NCBI RefSeq assembly: GCF_023008405.1
Contig: NZ_CP095376.1
Coordinates: 5,728,001 to 5,792,000 of the forward strand
DNA from: Amycolatopsis sp. FBCC-B4732
GTDB taxonomy: Bacteria > Actinomycetota > Actinomycetes > Mycobacteriales > Pseudonocardiaceae
Length of the DNA: 64,000 bases
Direction of reading: 5' to 3'
Below, piece by piece: positions 1-9,021 of this stretch. The notes below the pieces were generated by a model. The model was not told the origin of the DNA, searched no databases, and saw nothing but the letters and a program-made list of their open reading frames with translations. Every line of letters begins with the position of its first letter. Within the stretch, counting starts at the first letter, position 1. The position numbers and the translations under genes were made by a program.

Positions 1-1169
1 CGATCTTCTACCAGTACCAGAAGCTCGTCGGCCTCTCCGACAGCGAGATCTTCGGCATCCAGAGCATCTACTACGTCGTGTTCTGCCTGCTGGAGATCCC
101 GACGGGCCTGATCGCCGACCGCTTCGACTACCGCACCTCGCTGACGGCGGGCGCCGGCGTGCTGGTGGTGGCGAACCTGGTGCCGGTGTTCCTGGGCTCG
201 TACCCCGGGTTCCTGCTGCACTTCATCCTGATCGCCCTGGCCCGCTCGCTCGTGTCCGGCGCGCAAAGCGCGTACCTGTACGAGTACCTGCACGCCCACG
301 GCGAAGGAGAGCACTACCTCCGCGTCGAGGGTGTCGGCCGTGCGTACAGCCTGGTCGGCAAGATCGTGTACTGGCCGGTGATCGGCCTGCTGATGACGTG
401 GAACCTCCCTTCCCCGTACTGGCTGACGGCGATCAACGCGGCCGTGGCGCTGGCGCTCGCCTGCAAGCTCCCGCCGATCCCCGGCGGCCGACGCACCTCG
501 GGCAAGACGGCGTCGCTGCTGTCGGGCGTCGGCGGCGCGGTGGCCGCGCTGCGGTCGTCCCGGTGGCTGGCTTTGCTGATGGTGCAGGGCATCGCGATGT
601 TCACCCTCGTCCGGATCTGCCAGGTGAACCTGTTCCAGCCGATCCTGGAGTCGAAGTCGCTTTCGGTGAACTGGTACGGCGCCGTCCTGGCCGCGATGAC
701 GGTCTTCGAAGCACTCGGCGCGGCCCGCCCTCACCGCCTCCGCCGCGCGATCGGCCCGGTGGGCTCGGTGTTCACGCTGACGATCGTGATGGCGTCGTGC
801 CTCGGCCTGCTGGTCTGGGCGGGGCCCTTCCCGGCGGTGGTGCTGCTGTGCGTCTTCGCGGTGGCGACCGGCATCGCGTTCCCGGTGCAGAAGCAGCTGC
901 TGAACGACTCCATCCCGGACTCCCGCTACCGCGCGACCCTGCTGTCCATGGAGTCCATTGTGGACCGCGCGGTGTGCGCGCTGGTGGCGGTGGCACTGGG
1001 CGCGTACCTGGCGGCCGGGCAGCTGAACGAGTTCCTGCTGCTGACGGCCGTGGTCACGTGCGCCGCGATGGGGCTGCTGGCGCTGCTCCTGCTCGCGGTC
1101 CGCAAGCACCGCTCCGACCGCCGGGTGCCGGTGGTCCGCGCACCGGCGCCTGAAACCGTCAGTCGATGA
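1..1169 (+). CDS. MFS transporter, 5' end cut by window
   Basis: The reading frame is open from base 3 and continues to the TGA ending at 1169, so the start lies outside the window; the GTG at 78 is internal. The visible 388 residues are a run of hydrophobic helices with an early segment reading EIPTGLIADRF, the loop between TM2 and TM3 typical of the major facilitator superfamily. It is an inner-membrane transporter of unknown substrate. Its 3' end overlaps the recX stop by 11 bp in convergent orientation, so no separate terminator exists between them. Confidence 0.85.
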   Translation, partial: IFYQYQKLVGLSDSEIFGIQSIYYVVFCLLEIPTGLIADRFDYRTSLTAGAGVLVVANLVPVFLGSYPGFLLHFILIALARSLVSGAQSAYLYEYLHAHGEGEHYLRVEGVGRAYSLVGKIVYWPVIGLLMTWNLPSPYWLTAINAAVALALACKLPPIPGGRRTSGKTASLLSGVGGAVAALRSSRWLALLMVQGIAMFTLVRICQVNLFQPILESKSLSVNWYGAVLAAMTVFEALGAARPHRLRRAIGPVGSVFTLTIVMASCLGLLVWAGPFPAVVLLCVFAVATGIAFPVQKQLLNDSIPDSRYRATLLSMESIVDRAVCALVAVALGAYLAAGQLNEFLLLTAVVTCAAMGLLALLLLAVRKHRSDRRVPVVRAPAPETVSR

Positions 1170-1704
1170 AGGCGTCGTCGAGGAGGGTGGACTCCGCGCC
1201 GTACTCGCGGAGTTCCTCCTTGATGACGCTGTACGCCAGCCCCTGCGGGTAGCCCTTGCGGGCCAGGAAGCCGAGCAGCCGCCGCAACGCCGTCTGTTCG
1301 TCGACGTTGCCCAGCGAGCCGAGGCGCTTGCGGACCAGTTCCCTGGCCATCTGCTCCTCGGACTCGCGGTCGACCTCGCCCGCCGCCTGCGCCGCGACCT
1401 CGTCGTCGACGCCTTTGCGCCGCAACTCGGCCATCAGCGCGGTGCGGGACAGGCCCTGGGTCTCGTGCCGGGACTTGACCCACAGCTCCGCGAACTCGGC
1501 GTCGTTCACCAACCCCGCCCGGTCGAGCTTGCCGAGCAGGGTCTCGCTGGTCTCCTCGTCGAACCCCTTGCGGCGCAAAGCCTGCCGGAGCTCCTCCTGA
1601 GTCCGCGCGCGCACGGCCAGGAGGTCGTAACAGATCTCCTTGGCCTTCTTGTAGCGCTCCTCGGGAGGCAGCTCCGCCGGCGGAACCTTCGGCGCCCTCG
1701 CCAC
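1159..1704 (-). CDS. recX: Recombination regulatory protein RecX
   Basis: A 181-residue protein made of RecX-type three-helix repeats (for example KEICYDLLAVRARTQEELRQ, then a GLVNDAEFAELWV repeat). RecX binds RecA filaments and tempers RecA activity in the cytoplasm. GTG start at 1704 with AGGAG about 8 nt upstream. It lies downstream of recA on the same strand, the usual actinobacterial order, but is separated from recA by about 195 bp carrying two GC-rich hairpins instead of overlapping it, so part of its expression may be uncoupled from recA. Confidence 0.93.
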   Translation of the reverse strand: MARAPKVPPAELPPEERYKKAKEICYDLLAVRARTQEELRQALRRKGFDEETSETLLGKLDRAGLVNDAEFAELWVKSRHETQGLSRTALMAELRRKGVDDEVAAQAAGEVDRESEEQMARELVRKRLGSLGNVDEQTALRRLLGFLARKGYPQGLAYSVIKEELREYGAESTLLDDAFID

Positions 1705-1771
1705 TCAGCTCACTCCTCGTTCTTCACGAACCACATCGCGCATCACCACACACGCGACCACACCCGGGGGT

Positions 1772-1818
1772 CCAGGGGGCTCGCCCCCTGGCGGGGGTCC
1801 GGGGGTTCGACCCCCGGA
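1772..1818. repeat. Tandem GC-rich hairpins between recA and recX
   Basis: Two perfect hairpins sit side by side: a 9-bp stem CCAGGGGGC/GCCCCCTGG at 1772-1791 with a 2-nt loop, and a 9-bp stem TCCGGGGGT/ACCCCCGGA at 1798-1818 with a 3-nt loop. Both start from the same GGGGGTCC(A/G)GGGGG theme, so they look like a duplicated REP-like unit. They could act as a transcription terminator or attenuator downstream of recA (read on the minus strand), although no T-tract follows. Confidence 0.6.
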
Positions 1819-1899
1819 GAACACGGCGAAGGGATCCAGGCGAGCGCCTTCCGCGAGCACACCCCACCCAATCCCGAAGCCCCTCCGGAGCTCCTTCGA

Positions 1900-2946
1900 T
1901 CAGAAGTCGACCGGCGCCGGAACAGCTTCGACGGCCTCGGCGTCGACCTGTGCGCCGATGCCCAGCTTCTCCTTGATGCGCTTCTCGATCTCGTTGGCGA
2001 TGTCCGGGTTGTCGCGCAGGAACTTCCGCGCGTTCTCCTTGCCCTGGCCGAGCTGGTCGCCCTCGTAGGTGTACCAGGCGCCGGACTTGCGCAGGATCGC
2101 CTGGTCGACACCCATGTCGATGAGCGAACCCTCGCGGGAGACGCCGTGGCCGTACAGGATGTCGAACTCGGCCTGTTTGAAGGGCGGGGCCATCTTGTTC
2201 TTGACGACCTTGACGCGGGTGCGGTTGCCGACCGGCTCGCCGCCGTCCTTGAGCGTCTCGATGCGGCGCACGTCGAGCCGGACCGACGCGTAGAACTTCA
2301 GCGCCTTACCACCGGTCGTGGTCTCCGGGGAGCCGAACATGACGCCGATCTTCTCGCGCAGCTGGTTGATGAAGATCGCGGTGGTGCCGGAGTTGTTCAT
2401 CGCACCGGTCATCTTGCGCAGCGCCTGGCTCATCAGGCGGGCCTGGAGACCGACGTGCGAGTCACCCATCTCGCCCTCGATCTCGGCGCGCGGCACGAGC
2501 GCGGCCACGGAGTCGATGACCAGGATGTCGAGCGCGCCGGAGCGGATCAGCATGTCCGCGATCTCGAGCGCCTGCTCACCGGTGTCCGGCTGCGAGACGA
2601 GCAGCGCGTCGGTGTCGACGCCGAGCTTCTTGGCGTACTCCGGGTCCAGCGCGTGCTCCGCGTCGATGAACGCCGCGATGCCGCCGGCGCGCTGCGCGTT
2701 GGCCACCGCGTGCAGGGCGACCGTCGTCTTACCGGAGGACTCCGGGCCGTAGATCTCGACCACGCGGCCGCGGGGCAGCCCGCCGATGCCGAGCGCGACG
2801 TCGAGGGCGATCGCACCGGTCGGGATCACGGAGACGGGCGCGCGGCCGTCCTGGCCGAGCCGCATGACCGAGCCCTTGCCGTACTGCTTGTCGATCTGCG
2901 CGAGCGCGAGCTCGAGCGCCTTGTCCTTGTCGGGTGCTGCAGGCAT
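1900..2946 (-). CDS. recA: Recombinase RecA
   Basis: 348 residues, full family length. Walker A GPESSGKT at about residues 67-74, the ATPase core and the DNA-binding loop region with the conserved [16 protein letters not shown] stretch are present, with no intein. RecA forms filaments on single-stranded DNA for homologous recombination and triggers LexA self-cleavage. Start chosen at the ATG ending at 2946 ([11 protein letters not shown]) with GAGGTGG 5-6 nt upstream; the frame stays open further upstream but that part does not resemble RecA. A LexA-type box lies about 150 bp upstream (3099-3112). Confidence 0.98.
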   Translation of the reverse strand: MPAAPDKDKALELALAQIDKQYGKGSVMRLGQDGRAPVSVIPTGAIALDVALGIGGLPRGRVVEIYGPESSGKTTVALHAVANAQRAGGIAAFIDAEHALDPEYAKKLGVDTDALLVSQPDTGEQALEIADMLIRSGALDILVIDSVAALVPRAEIEGEMGDSHVGLQARLMSQALRKMTGAMNNSGTTAIFINQLREKIGVMFGSPETTTGGKALKFYASVRLDVRRIETLKDGGEPVGNRTRVKVVKNKMAPPFKQAEFDILYGHGVSREGSLIDMGVDQAILRKSGAWYTYEGDQLGQGKENARKFLRDNPDIANEIEKRIKEKLGIGAQVDAEAVEAVPAPVDF

Positions 2947-3098
2947 GGAAGTCCACCTCGCTGGTCGAAGCCCCCCGTCTCGAGGGCTCTGTGTCGGTTC
3001 TTCAACTGTCCGGTCCGACGCTAGCGGCGGGGACCGACAATTCCAGGCGCGGCGCCCAATCTGTGGATCGCTGGACCCGATGTGGACAACACGATAGA

Positions 3099-3112
3099 CG
3101 AACACGTGTTCG
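3099..3112. promoter_or_regulatory. LexA (SOS) box upstream of recA
   Basis: The 14-mer CGAACACGTGTTCG is a perfect palindrome and fits the Gram-positive/actinobacterial LexA consensus CGAACRNRYGTTYG. It lies 153 bp upstream of the recA start, consistent with damage-inducible recA transcription from an upstream promoter. Confidence 0.85.
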
Positions 3113-3185
3113 AGGTCGGCAGCGACACACCCTTGCGCTAGGGTTTTCGCCCGCCCGGGTCCGGAGCCGGGTGTATCCGCGCAGG

Positions 3186-3380
3186 TCAGCGCCGTTCGAA
3201 GGGGACATCGAAGGCGTCACAGACCTCTCGCCAGACCTCTTTCGCCGGGATTCCCGCGGTCAGCGCCTGGTCGACGGTGCGCCCGCCGAGCCCGCTGATG
3301 ACGTGGTCCCTGGCCAGTACCTGGGCCCGTCCGGGGCCGAACTCCTCGGCCATCAGCCGCCGGAAAACCGTGATGCGCAT
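3186..3380 (-). CDS. DUF3046 family small protein
   Basis: 64 residues starting [15 protein letters not shown]. This short family is typically found just upstream of recA in actinobacteria (Rv2738c position in mycobacteria); function is unknown. The start is the ATG ending at 3380: a TAGAGT hexamer (3388-3393 on the minus strand) ends 7 nt before it and there is no Shine-Dalgarno, so the mRNA is probably leaderless. A longer upstream frame exists but is Arg-rich and not conserved in style. Confidence 0.88.
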   Translation of the reverse strand: MRITVFRRLMAEEFGPGRAQVLARDHVISGLGGRTVDQALTAGIPAKEVWREVCDAFDVPFERR

Positions 3381-3387
3381 CGAAGCT

Positions 3388-3393
3388 ACTCTA
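3388..3393 (-). promoter_or_regulatory. -10 hexamer, leaderless DUF3046 promoter
   Basis: TAGAGT on the minus strand, 7 nt before the ATG. This matches the TANNNT -10 element and the short spacing expected for leaderless actinobacterial transcripts. Confidence 0.5.
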
Positions 3394-3475
3394 ACCCGGC
3401 GGCACGAACGGTCCGTTCGCGCCCGCCACCCGCCCCGCCCGGCCACCGCGAGTGGCGCCGGACCCGCGTCCGGAC

Positions 3476-3528
3476 GTCATGAACGACCCTTTCACCGCGT
3501 CGGGCGAGGTGAACGACTCGTTCATGAC
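3476..3528. repeat. 53-bp palindromic element, copy 1
   Basis: Begins GTCATGAACGA and ends TCGTTCATGAC, giving 11-bp perfect inverted arms, and contains the inner palindrome TGAACGACTCGTTCA. Read on the minus strand it matches the element at 54340-54392 at 50 of 53 positions by my alignment. It lies just downstream of the Hsp70-like gene and about 95 bp upstream of the DUF3046 start. No protein can be read from it; it may act as a terminator or be a dispersed repeat of the genus. Confidence 0.75.
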
Positions 3529-3543
3529 ATCGCGGGCCGCCGG

Positions 3544-5397
3544 CTACTCCCCCGGCTGGACGCTCGCCTCGAAGTAGTTGGCCAGCGTGTCCGGTGTGGT
3601 CGCCGCCGCCTGGTCGTTCGAATTCAGCTGGTAGATGAAGCCCACCAGCGGCCGGTCCGACACCGTGAACACGAGCACCGCCGACGTCTTGCCCGCCGCG
3701 GACGAGTAGTGGCCCTTGAGCCCGTTGCCGCCCCAGTCGGCCTCGGTGCGGTCGCCGCCCGCGGAGGTGAGCAGGCCGTCGGTGTACTCCTTGAGCGTGT
3801 CGGCGCTGTCGCCCTGGACGTAGGTCACCTGCGTGCCCGCGCGGCCGGGCGCGGAGCAGGTCGAGGCCACGCCGAGGCTCTTCGCCGGCGCCGCCGGGCC
3901 GTTGCCCATGCCCGCCTTGCAGTCGCCGGTGTCGGCGATCTTCCCGGCGAGCTGGCGCAGGCAGCCGGTGAGGCCCTTGTCGTCCGCCTGACCCGGCGTC
4001 CTGCACTGGTCCGCGGTGTAGGTCGGCACCGAAGACGACGACGTCAGGAAGAAGGTCAGCCCCGCGGCGAGCACCACGACGACCGCGGCCGCGATCCCGA
4101 TGAGCAGCTTCTTCTTGCCGCCGGACTTCGGCTCGGCCTGCTCGGTGGCCGCGGCGGGCGAGTACGCGGGGAAGTTCGACGGCATCGGCTGCGGCCCGCT
4201 GGGCGGGAAGTTCGCGTACCCCGGGTACTGCTGTTGCTGCGGCGGAGGCGGCGGCGCGTACTGCGGGCGGTGCGGCCCGGCGCCGGCCGCCACCGCGCCT
4301 TCGACGTTCTGCGTCCGCGCGCCCATGCCGTCGCGGGCGACGTGCTGAGCACCGAGCGCCACCGCCGTCTCCGGCTGGTCCAGGCTGCCCGGCACGACGC
4401 CGAGCTTCTCCGCGATCATCGCCCCGACCAGCGGCAGCCGGCTCGACCCGCCGACGAGGTAGATGCCGGCCAGCCGGTCCGGGCTCAGCCCCGACGAGCG
4501 CAGCGTCCGCGACAGCAGCTCGACGCTGCGCAGCATCGCCGGCCGGACCAGGCCCTCCAGCTCACCGCGCGTGACGAGGACGTCCTTGAACGGCTCGGGC
4601 ATCGGCACCTCGGTCTGCGGGTGCCGCGACAGCGCCTCCTTGGCCGCCTTCACGTCTTCCTGCAGCGCGCGCCGGGTGCGCCGGTCGCCGGTGGACTCGG
4701 GCCGCAGCAGCCGCTGCCAGCGCTGCGGGTCCGAGTGCGAGACCTCGCGCCCGACGTGCACCATCAGCGCCTGGTCGACGTCGAGGCCGCCGAGGTCGGG
4801 CAGGCCGTCCTCGGCGAGCACGGTGAAGCCGTTCTGCGTGGCGCCGACGACGGCGACGTCGAAGGTGCCCGCGCCGAGGTCGTAGACCGCGAGGGCCTGC
4901 CCGGGCGCGAGCGACTTGCCGGGGAACGACGCGAAGTGCGCCGCCGCGGCGACGGGCTCGGGCACCAGCAGGATGTTCTGGCCCATCCCGGCGAGGCGGG
5001 CGGCGGACATCAGGACGTTGCGGCGGGTCTGGCCCCATTGCGCGGGGTGGGTCAGCCGGACCTCGTCGGGCTGCTCGCCGCCGAGCTGGCGGGTGGTTTC
5101 TTCGAGCACGCGGCGCAGGATCGCGGCCAGCGCGTCGGTCACCGGGACGACGTCGGTGCCGAGCAGCAGGGTCTGTTCGTCGATGCGGCGCTTGGGGTTC
5201 GGCTCGAAGCGCGTCGGGTCGAGGCGGGCGCGGCGCTCGGCGTCGCGGCCGACCATGATCGTGCCCTCTTCGGTGGCGAAGACCGCCGACGGCATGTTGG
5301 CCGAGCCGTCCACCTCGACGACCCGGGGCGGCATGCCGTGCGCCGAAAGCACGGCGACGGTGTTGGACGTCCCGAGGTCCACCGACAGGATCCGCAC
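3544..5397 (-). CDS. Membrane-anchored Hsp70-like protein
   Basis: 617 residues. The N-terminal ~370 residues form an Hsp70/actin-type ATPase (VDLGTSNTVAVL phosphate loop near the start, YDLGAGTFDVAVVG phosphate-2 loop, LVGGSSRLPLV near the end). Instead of a substrate-binding domain there is a Pro/Gln-rich linker, a basic KKK stretch, one transmembrane segment (about 427-452) and a ~165-residue C-terminal domain predicted to be extracytoplasmic. This architecture occurs in actinobacterial Hsp70-like proteins of unknown role. Start chosen at GTG 5397 (VRILSVDLGTSN). It faces away from the sugar-acid operon across a 182-bp divergent region. Confidence 0.85.
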   Translation of the reverse strand: MRILSVDLGTSNTVAVLSAHGMPPRVVEVDGSANMPSAVFATEEGTIMVGRDAERRARLDPTRFEPNPKRRIDEQTLLLGTDVVPVTDALAAILRRVLEETTRQLGGEQPDEVRLTHPAQWGQTRRNVLMSAARLAGMGQNILLVPEPVAAAAHFASFPGKSLAPGQALAVYDLGAGTFDVAVVGATQNGFTVLAEDGLPDLGGLDVDQALMVHVGREVSHSDPQRWQRLLRPESTGDRRTRRALQEDVKAAKEALSRHPQTEVPMPEPFKDVLVTRGELEGLVRPAMLRSVELLSRTLRSSGLSPDRLAGIYLVGGSSRLPLVGAMIAEKLGVVPGSLDQPETAVALGAQHVARDGMGARTQNVEGAVAAGAGPHRPQYAPPPPPQQQQYPGYANFPPSGPQPMPSNFPAYSPAAATEQAEPKSGGKKKLLIGIAAAVVVVLAAGLTFFLTSSSSVPTYTADQCRTPGQADDKGLTGCLRQLAGKIADTGDCKAGMGNGPAAPAKSLGVASTCSAPGRAGTQVTYVQGDSADTLKEYTDGLLTSAGGDRTEADWGGNGLKGHYSSAAGKTSAVLVFTVSDRPLVGFIYQLNSNDQAAATTPDTLANYFEASVQPGE

Positions 5398-5579
5398 TGC
5401 ACTTCCCTTCACGAAAACCCGCCTTGGCGGCGTTCGCCGTGATGCTGCCATGTGCGCGGTCACCGCACGTGCGGACCCGCGAAAGTCCCCCGCCGCTTGA
5501 CGGAGAGGTGGATCACGAGGCACGATAGATGCGCAGTTCGGTCAACCGAGTTGCACGAACCGCGCAAAGGAGCGTTGCA
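5398..5579. other. Divergent intergenic region
   Basis: 182 bp between the Hsp70-like gene (leftward) and the four-carbon acid kinase gene (rightward). It must carry both promoters; an operator for the DeoR regulator encoded at 8993-9793 is expected here but I could not pick out a convincing dyad. Confidence 0.4.
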
Positions 5580-6722
5580 ATGCCCCAGCTGCTCGTCCTC
5601 GGGGACGACCTCACGGGCAGCAACGCTTCCGGAGCGCTCAACGCCCGCCTCGGGCTGCGCGCGGTTTCGGTCACCGCATCGCTGGAGCCGGACGCGCCCT
5701 GCTTCCGCGCGGACAGCGGGATCGACGCACTGGCGGTGAACCTGGGTACCCGGCACGCTTCGCCGTCACACGCCGAGCGGGCGGTCCGCCGCGCGATCGA
5801 GCTCACCGGGCCGGTCGAGCTGACGGTGAAACGCGTGGACACGACGCTGCGCGGCAACGTCGGCGTGGAGACCGAAGCCGAAAGCCCCGCCGCGCGCGAC
5901 CCCCTGGCGCCGGTCGCGTCCTCGCGCGTCCGCACCCTCCTCGGGCCGACCCGCTGCGAACTCTCCGAACTGCCGCTGGACGTCGTCGAAGAGGGCGTGG
6001 ACGCGGTCGAAGCGGCCCTGCGGTGCCCCGCCGGGCTCGTCGTCTGCGACGCCACGACGAACCGGCACCTCACCACCGTCGCCAAGGCCGCGGCCCGGCT
6101 GGCGGCCGAGGGCACGAAGTGGATCTCCGTCGACTCCGGGCCCTTCGGCGTCCGGCTGGCCGCGGCGCCGGGCCTCGCGCCCGGCCACGGCACCGTCCCG
6201 CCGGTGCTCGCGGTGATCGGCGGCATCACCGGCCAGACCCACGACCAGCTGCTGGAAACCGAGCTGGTGCCGGACGCGCGGTACGTCGACGTCGAGGCGG
6301 GCCGGCCCGATCCACCGGCCGTCGCGGCGGCGGCCGGGCAGCTACTGGCAGCCGGGCACCGGGTCGCCGGCATCCGCACGCGCGCCCCCGCCACGGGCAC
6401 GAGGGCCGACCCGGCGGTCGCGGCACGGATCCCGCCGGCGCTCGGCGAAGCGGCCCGGCCGGTGCCCGGCGCGCACCGGATCGGCGGGCTCTACGCCTCC
6501 GGCGGCGACATCGCCGTCGCGGTCACGAAGTCCCCCGGGGCCGAAGGCTTCGAGATCGACACCGAAGTCCTGCCGCCGGCGGTCGCCGGGCGGCTCTCCG
6601 GCGGTCCGCACGCCGGGCTGCCCTTCGCCACCAAGGGCGGGTTGACCGGCGGCCGGGACGCCGCCGTCGCCTGCCCGGAACACCTGAACCACGTGCTGGC
6701 CACCGGAAGGAACAACCCGTGA
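5580..6722 (+). CDS. Four-carbon acid sugar kinase (DUF1537)
   Basis: 380 residues starting MPQLLVLGDDLTGSNASG, the signature N-terminus of the DUF1537/OtnK-DtnK family; the C-terminal nucleotide-binding domain shows GGLYASGGDIAVAVTK. Family members phosphorylate D-threonate, D-erythronate or related acids at C4. Start set by AAAGGAG at 5566-5571, 9 nt before the ATG. The gene overlaps the following PdxA2-like gene by 4 bp (GTGA), so kinase and dehydrogenase form a coupled two-step pathway. Exact substrate cannot be told from sequence. Confidence 0.88.
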   Translation: MPQLLVLGDDLTGSNASGALNARLGLRAVSVTASLEPDAPCFRADSGIDALAVNLGTRHASPSHAERAVRRAIELTGPVELTVKRVDTTLRGNVGVETEAESPAARDPLAPVASSRVRTLLGPTRCELSELPLDVVEEGVDAVEAALRCPAGLVVCDATTNRHLTTVAKAAARLAAEGTKWISVDSGPFGVRLAAAPGLAPGHGTVPPVLAVIGGITGQTHDQLLETELVPDARYVDVEAGRPDPPAVAAAAGQLLAAGHRVAGIRTRAPATGTRADPAVAARIPPALGEAARPVPGAHRIGGLYASGGDIAVAVTKSPGAEGFEIDTEVLPPAVAGRLSGGPHAGLPFATKGGLTGGRDAAVACPEHLNHVLATGRNNP

Positions 6723-7747
6723 GCGACCTCCCCCTCCTCGCCGTCACCCTCGGCGACCCCGTGGGCATCGGCCCGGAGATCACCCTCAAGACCCTCGCCG
6801 AGCCCGAGTCCCTGCAGCTGGCGCGCGGGGTCGCGGTCGGCGACGCGATCGTGCTGGAACGCCTGGTCCGCCACCTCGGCCTGCACCTGGAGGTCAACCC
6901 GATCGCCACGGTCGCCGACGCGCGCTTCACCACCGGCGTGATCGACGTCCTCAACCTCGGCGTCGTCCGGGAAGACCTGCCGTGGGGCGAGGTCAACGCG
7001 ACCGCGGGCGCGGCGGCGGTCGGCGCGATCGAGGTCGCCACCCGGCTCGCGCTGGCCGGCGAGGTCGACGCGGTCGTGACCGCGCCGATCAACAAGGAGG
7101 CGATCTGGGCGGCCGGCTCGCAGCACCTCGGGCACACCGAGATGCTCGGCGAGCTGACCGGCTCGACCCGGTACAACACCATGTTCTGGGTGTCGGGGCT
7201 GAAGATCTTCTTCGCCACCCGGCACCTTTCGCTGCGCGAAGCGATCAACCGGATCACGCGGGAGAACATCGAGCACGCGATCCGCGAGGCGTACACCGCG
7301 CTTGAAGTCTTCGGCACCGAGAAACCGAGACTCGCCGTGGCCGCGCTGAACCCGCACGGCGGCGAGAACGGCAAGTTCGGCGACGAGGAGATCGTCGCGA
7401 TCGCGCCCGCGGTGGCCGCCGCGCGCGCCGCGGGGCTCGACGTGATCGGCCCGATCCCGGCGGATTCCGTGTTCCACCAAGGAATCCAGGGCCACTTCGA
7501 CGGCGTGCTCTCGCTCTACCACGACCAGGGGCACATCGCGTCGAAGACGTACGACTTCGACGGCACGGTCTCGGTGACGGTCGGCCTGCCGATCCTGCGC
7601 ACGTCGGTCGACCACGGCACGGCGTTCGACATCGCCGGCACCGGCCGGGCGTCGCACCGCACGATGGTCGCGGCGTTCAAGGCCGCGGCGACCCTGGCGC
7701 CGTACGCGCGGAAGCTGCCCGCGATCTACCCACCGGGCGTCCGGTGA
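6719..7747 (+). CDS. pdxA2: PdxA2-like 4-phospho-sugar-acid dehydrogenase
   Basis: 342 residues of the PdxA fold: VTLGDPVGIGPEI at the N-terminus, metal-ligand regions GHTEMLGELTGS and YHDQGH, and TSVDHGTAFDIAGTG near the end. The YHDQGHIASKTYDFDG stretch departs from biosynthetic PdxA and resembles the PdxA2 branch, which oxidises D-threonate/D-erythronate 4-phosphate to dihydroxyacetone phosphate with decarboxylation. Lying between a DUF1537 kinase and a permease supports the catabolic role over pyridoxal phosphate synthesis. GTG start at 6719 inside the kinase stop; its own stop overlaps the next start. Confidence 0.88.
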   Translation: MSDLPLLAVTLGDPVGIGPEITLKTLAEPESLQLARGVAVGDAIVLERLVRHLGLHLEVNPIATVADARFTTGVIDVLNLGVVREDLPWGEVNATAGAAAVGAIEVATRLALAGEVDAVVTAPINKEAIWAAGSQHLGHTEMLGELTGSTRYNTMFWVSGLKIFFATRHLSLREAINRITRENIEHAIREAYTALEVFGTEKPRLAVAALNPHGGENGKFGDEEIVAIAPAVAAARAAGLDVIGPIPADSVFHQGIQGHFDGVLSLYHDQGHIASKTYDFDGTVSVTVGLPILRTSVDHGTAFDIAGTGRASHRTMVAAFKAAATLAPYARKLPAIYPPGVR

Positions 7748-9021
7748 TCCCCCGCAAGCGCTGGGCGTACGTCATCCCGGTCGCGGTGGTCATGTACATG
7801 CTGGCCTACCTCGACCGCACGAACGTCGCGGTGATCCTGCCCTACATCGGCGACGACTTCCCGTTGTCCGCCAGTGCGAAGGGGCTGGCGAGCGGCATCT
7901 TCTTCCTCGGCTACCTCGTGCTGCAGATCCCGGCGGCCGTGCTGGCGGTGAAGTGGAGTGCCCGCAAGACGGTGCTGATCCTGATGGTCGCATGGGCGGT
8001 CGCGGCGGTGCTGTGCGGGCTGGTGCGGAACGAAACGCAGCTGCACCTGGCGCGGCTGCTGCTGGGGCTGTTCGAAGGCGGCGTGTGGCCCGCGGTGCTG
8101 ATCCTGCTGGCGTCGTGGTTCCCGCAGGCGGAACGGGCCAGGGCGAACGCGCTGTGGATGACCTGCCTGCCGATCTCGGCGATCGTCATGTCGCCGCTGT
8201 CCGGGCTGATGCTCGACCACATGTCGTGGCGCTGGGTGTTCGTGCTCCAGGGCCTGCCGCCGCTGCTGTGGGCGGTCGTCTGGTGGTTCGCGGTGGCCGA
8301 CCGGCCGGCCGGGGCCCGCTGGATCTCCGCCGAAGAGCGCGAGTACCTCGAAAGCACGTTGAAGGCCGAAGAGGACGCGAAGCCCGCGTTCGCGAAGCAG
8401 GGCTACCGGCAAGCGCTGGCGAACCACCAGGTGCTCCTGTTGATCGGCGTCTACTTCTTCTGGATCACCGGCTTCTACGGCTTTTCGCTCTGGCTGCCGT
8501 CGGTGGTGAAGACGATGACCGGCGGCTCGGCCACCGCGGTCGGGTTCCTGTCGGCCGTGCCGTACGTCCTCGCGCTGGCCGGGATGGTCGCGTGCGCGCA
8601 CTGGTCCGACCGGACCGGCAACCGGCGGCTCGCGGTCACCGTGCCGCTGCTCGTCGCCATCGCCGGGCTCCTGCTCGGCAACCTCGTGCACTGGCCCGCG
8701 GCCGTGCAGCTGGTCCTGCTCTGCGTCGTCGCGACCGGCGTGTACATGCCGTACGGGCCGTTCTGGGCGATCCCCAGCCGGATCCTCGGCATCGGAGTGG
8801 TCGCCGTGGCGATGGGCCTGATCAACGCGCTCGGCAACCTCGGCGGGTTCGCCGGGCCCTACCTGGTCGGCTGGCTCACCGACGTCACCGGCAGCGCGAC
8901 CACCGGGTTCGTGGTGCTGGCCGCGTTCCTCGCCGTGGCCGCCGGCCTGGCGTTCTTCGGGCTGAAACCGGCCGTCGTGGAAGACTCGGCGCATGTCCCA
9001 GCCGCGACCAGGAACCCGTGA
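7744..9021 (+). CDS. MFS transporter, anion:cation symporter type
   Basis: 425 residues with about 12 transmembrane helices. MLAYLDRTNVAVILPYI in TM1 and the LARLLLGLFEGGVWPA segment are typical of the ACS branch (sugar acid, glucarate and phthalate permeases). GTG start at 7744 overlaps the pdxA2 stop by 4 bp; the end overlaps the DeoR gene by 29 bp. It is the likely uptake system for the four-carbon acid handled by the two upstream enzymes. Confidence 0.88.
   Translation: MIPRKRWAYVIPVAVVMYMLAYLDRTNVAVILPYIGDDFPLSASAKGLASGIFFLGYLVLQIPAAVLAVKWSARKTVLILMVAWAVAAVLCGLVRNETQLHLARLLLGLFEGGVWPAVLILLASWFPQAERARANALWMTCLPISAIVMSPLSGLMLDHMSWRWVFVLQGLPPLLWAVVWWFAVADRPAGARWISAEEREYLESTLKAEEDAKPAFAKQGYRQALANHQVLLLIGVYFFWITGFYGFSLWLPSVVKTMTGGSATAVGFLSAVPYVLALAGMVACAHWSDRTGNRRLAVTVPLLVAIAGLLLGNLVHWPAAVQLVLLCVVATGVYMPYGPFWAIPSRILGIGVVAVAMGLINALGNLGGFAGPYLVGWLTDVTGSATTGFVVLAAFLAVAAGLAFFGLKPAVVEDSAHVPAATRNP

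Noticed and set aside
2947..3105. N-terminal extension of RecA by 53 residues
   Set aside because: The extension is not RecA-like, covers the promoter and part of the SOS box, and the inner ATG has a well-spaced ribosome-binding site.
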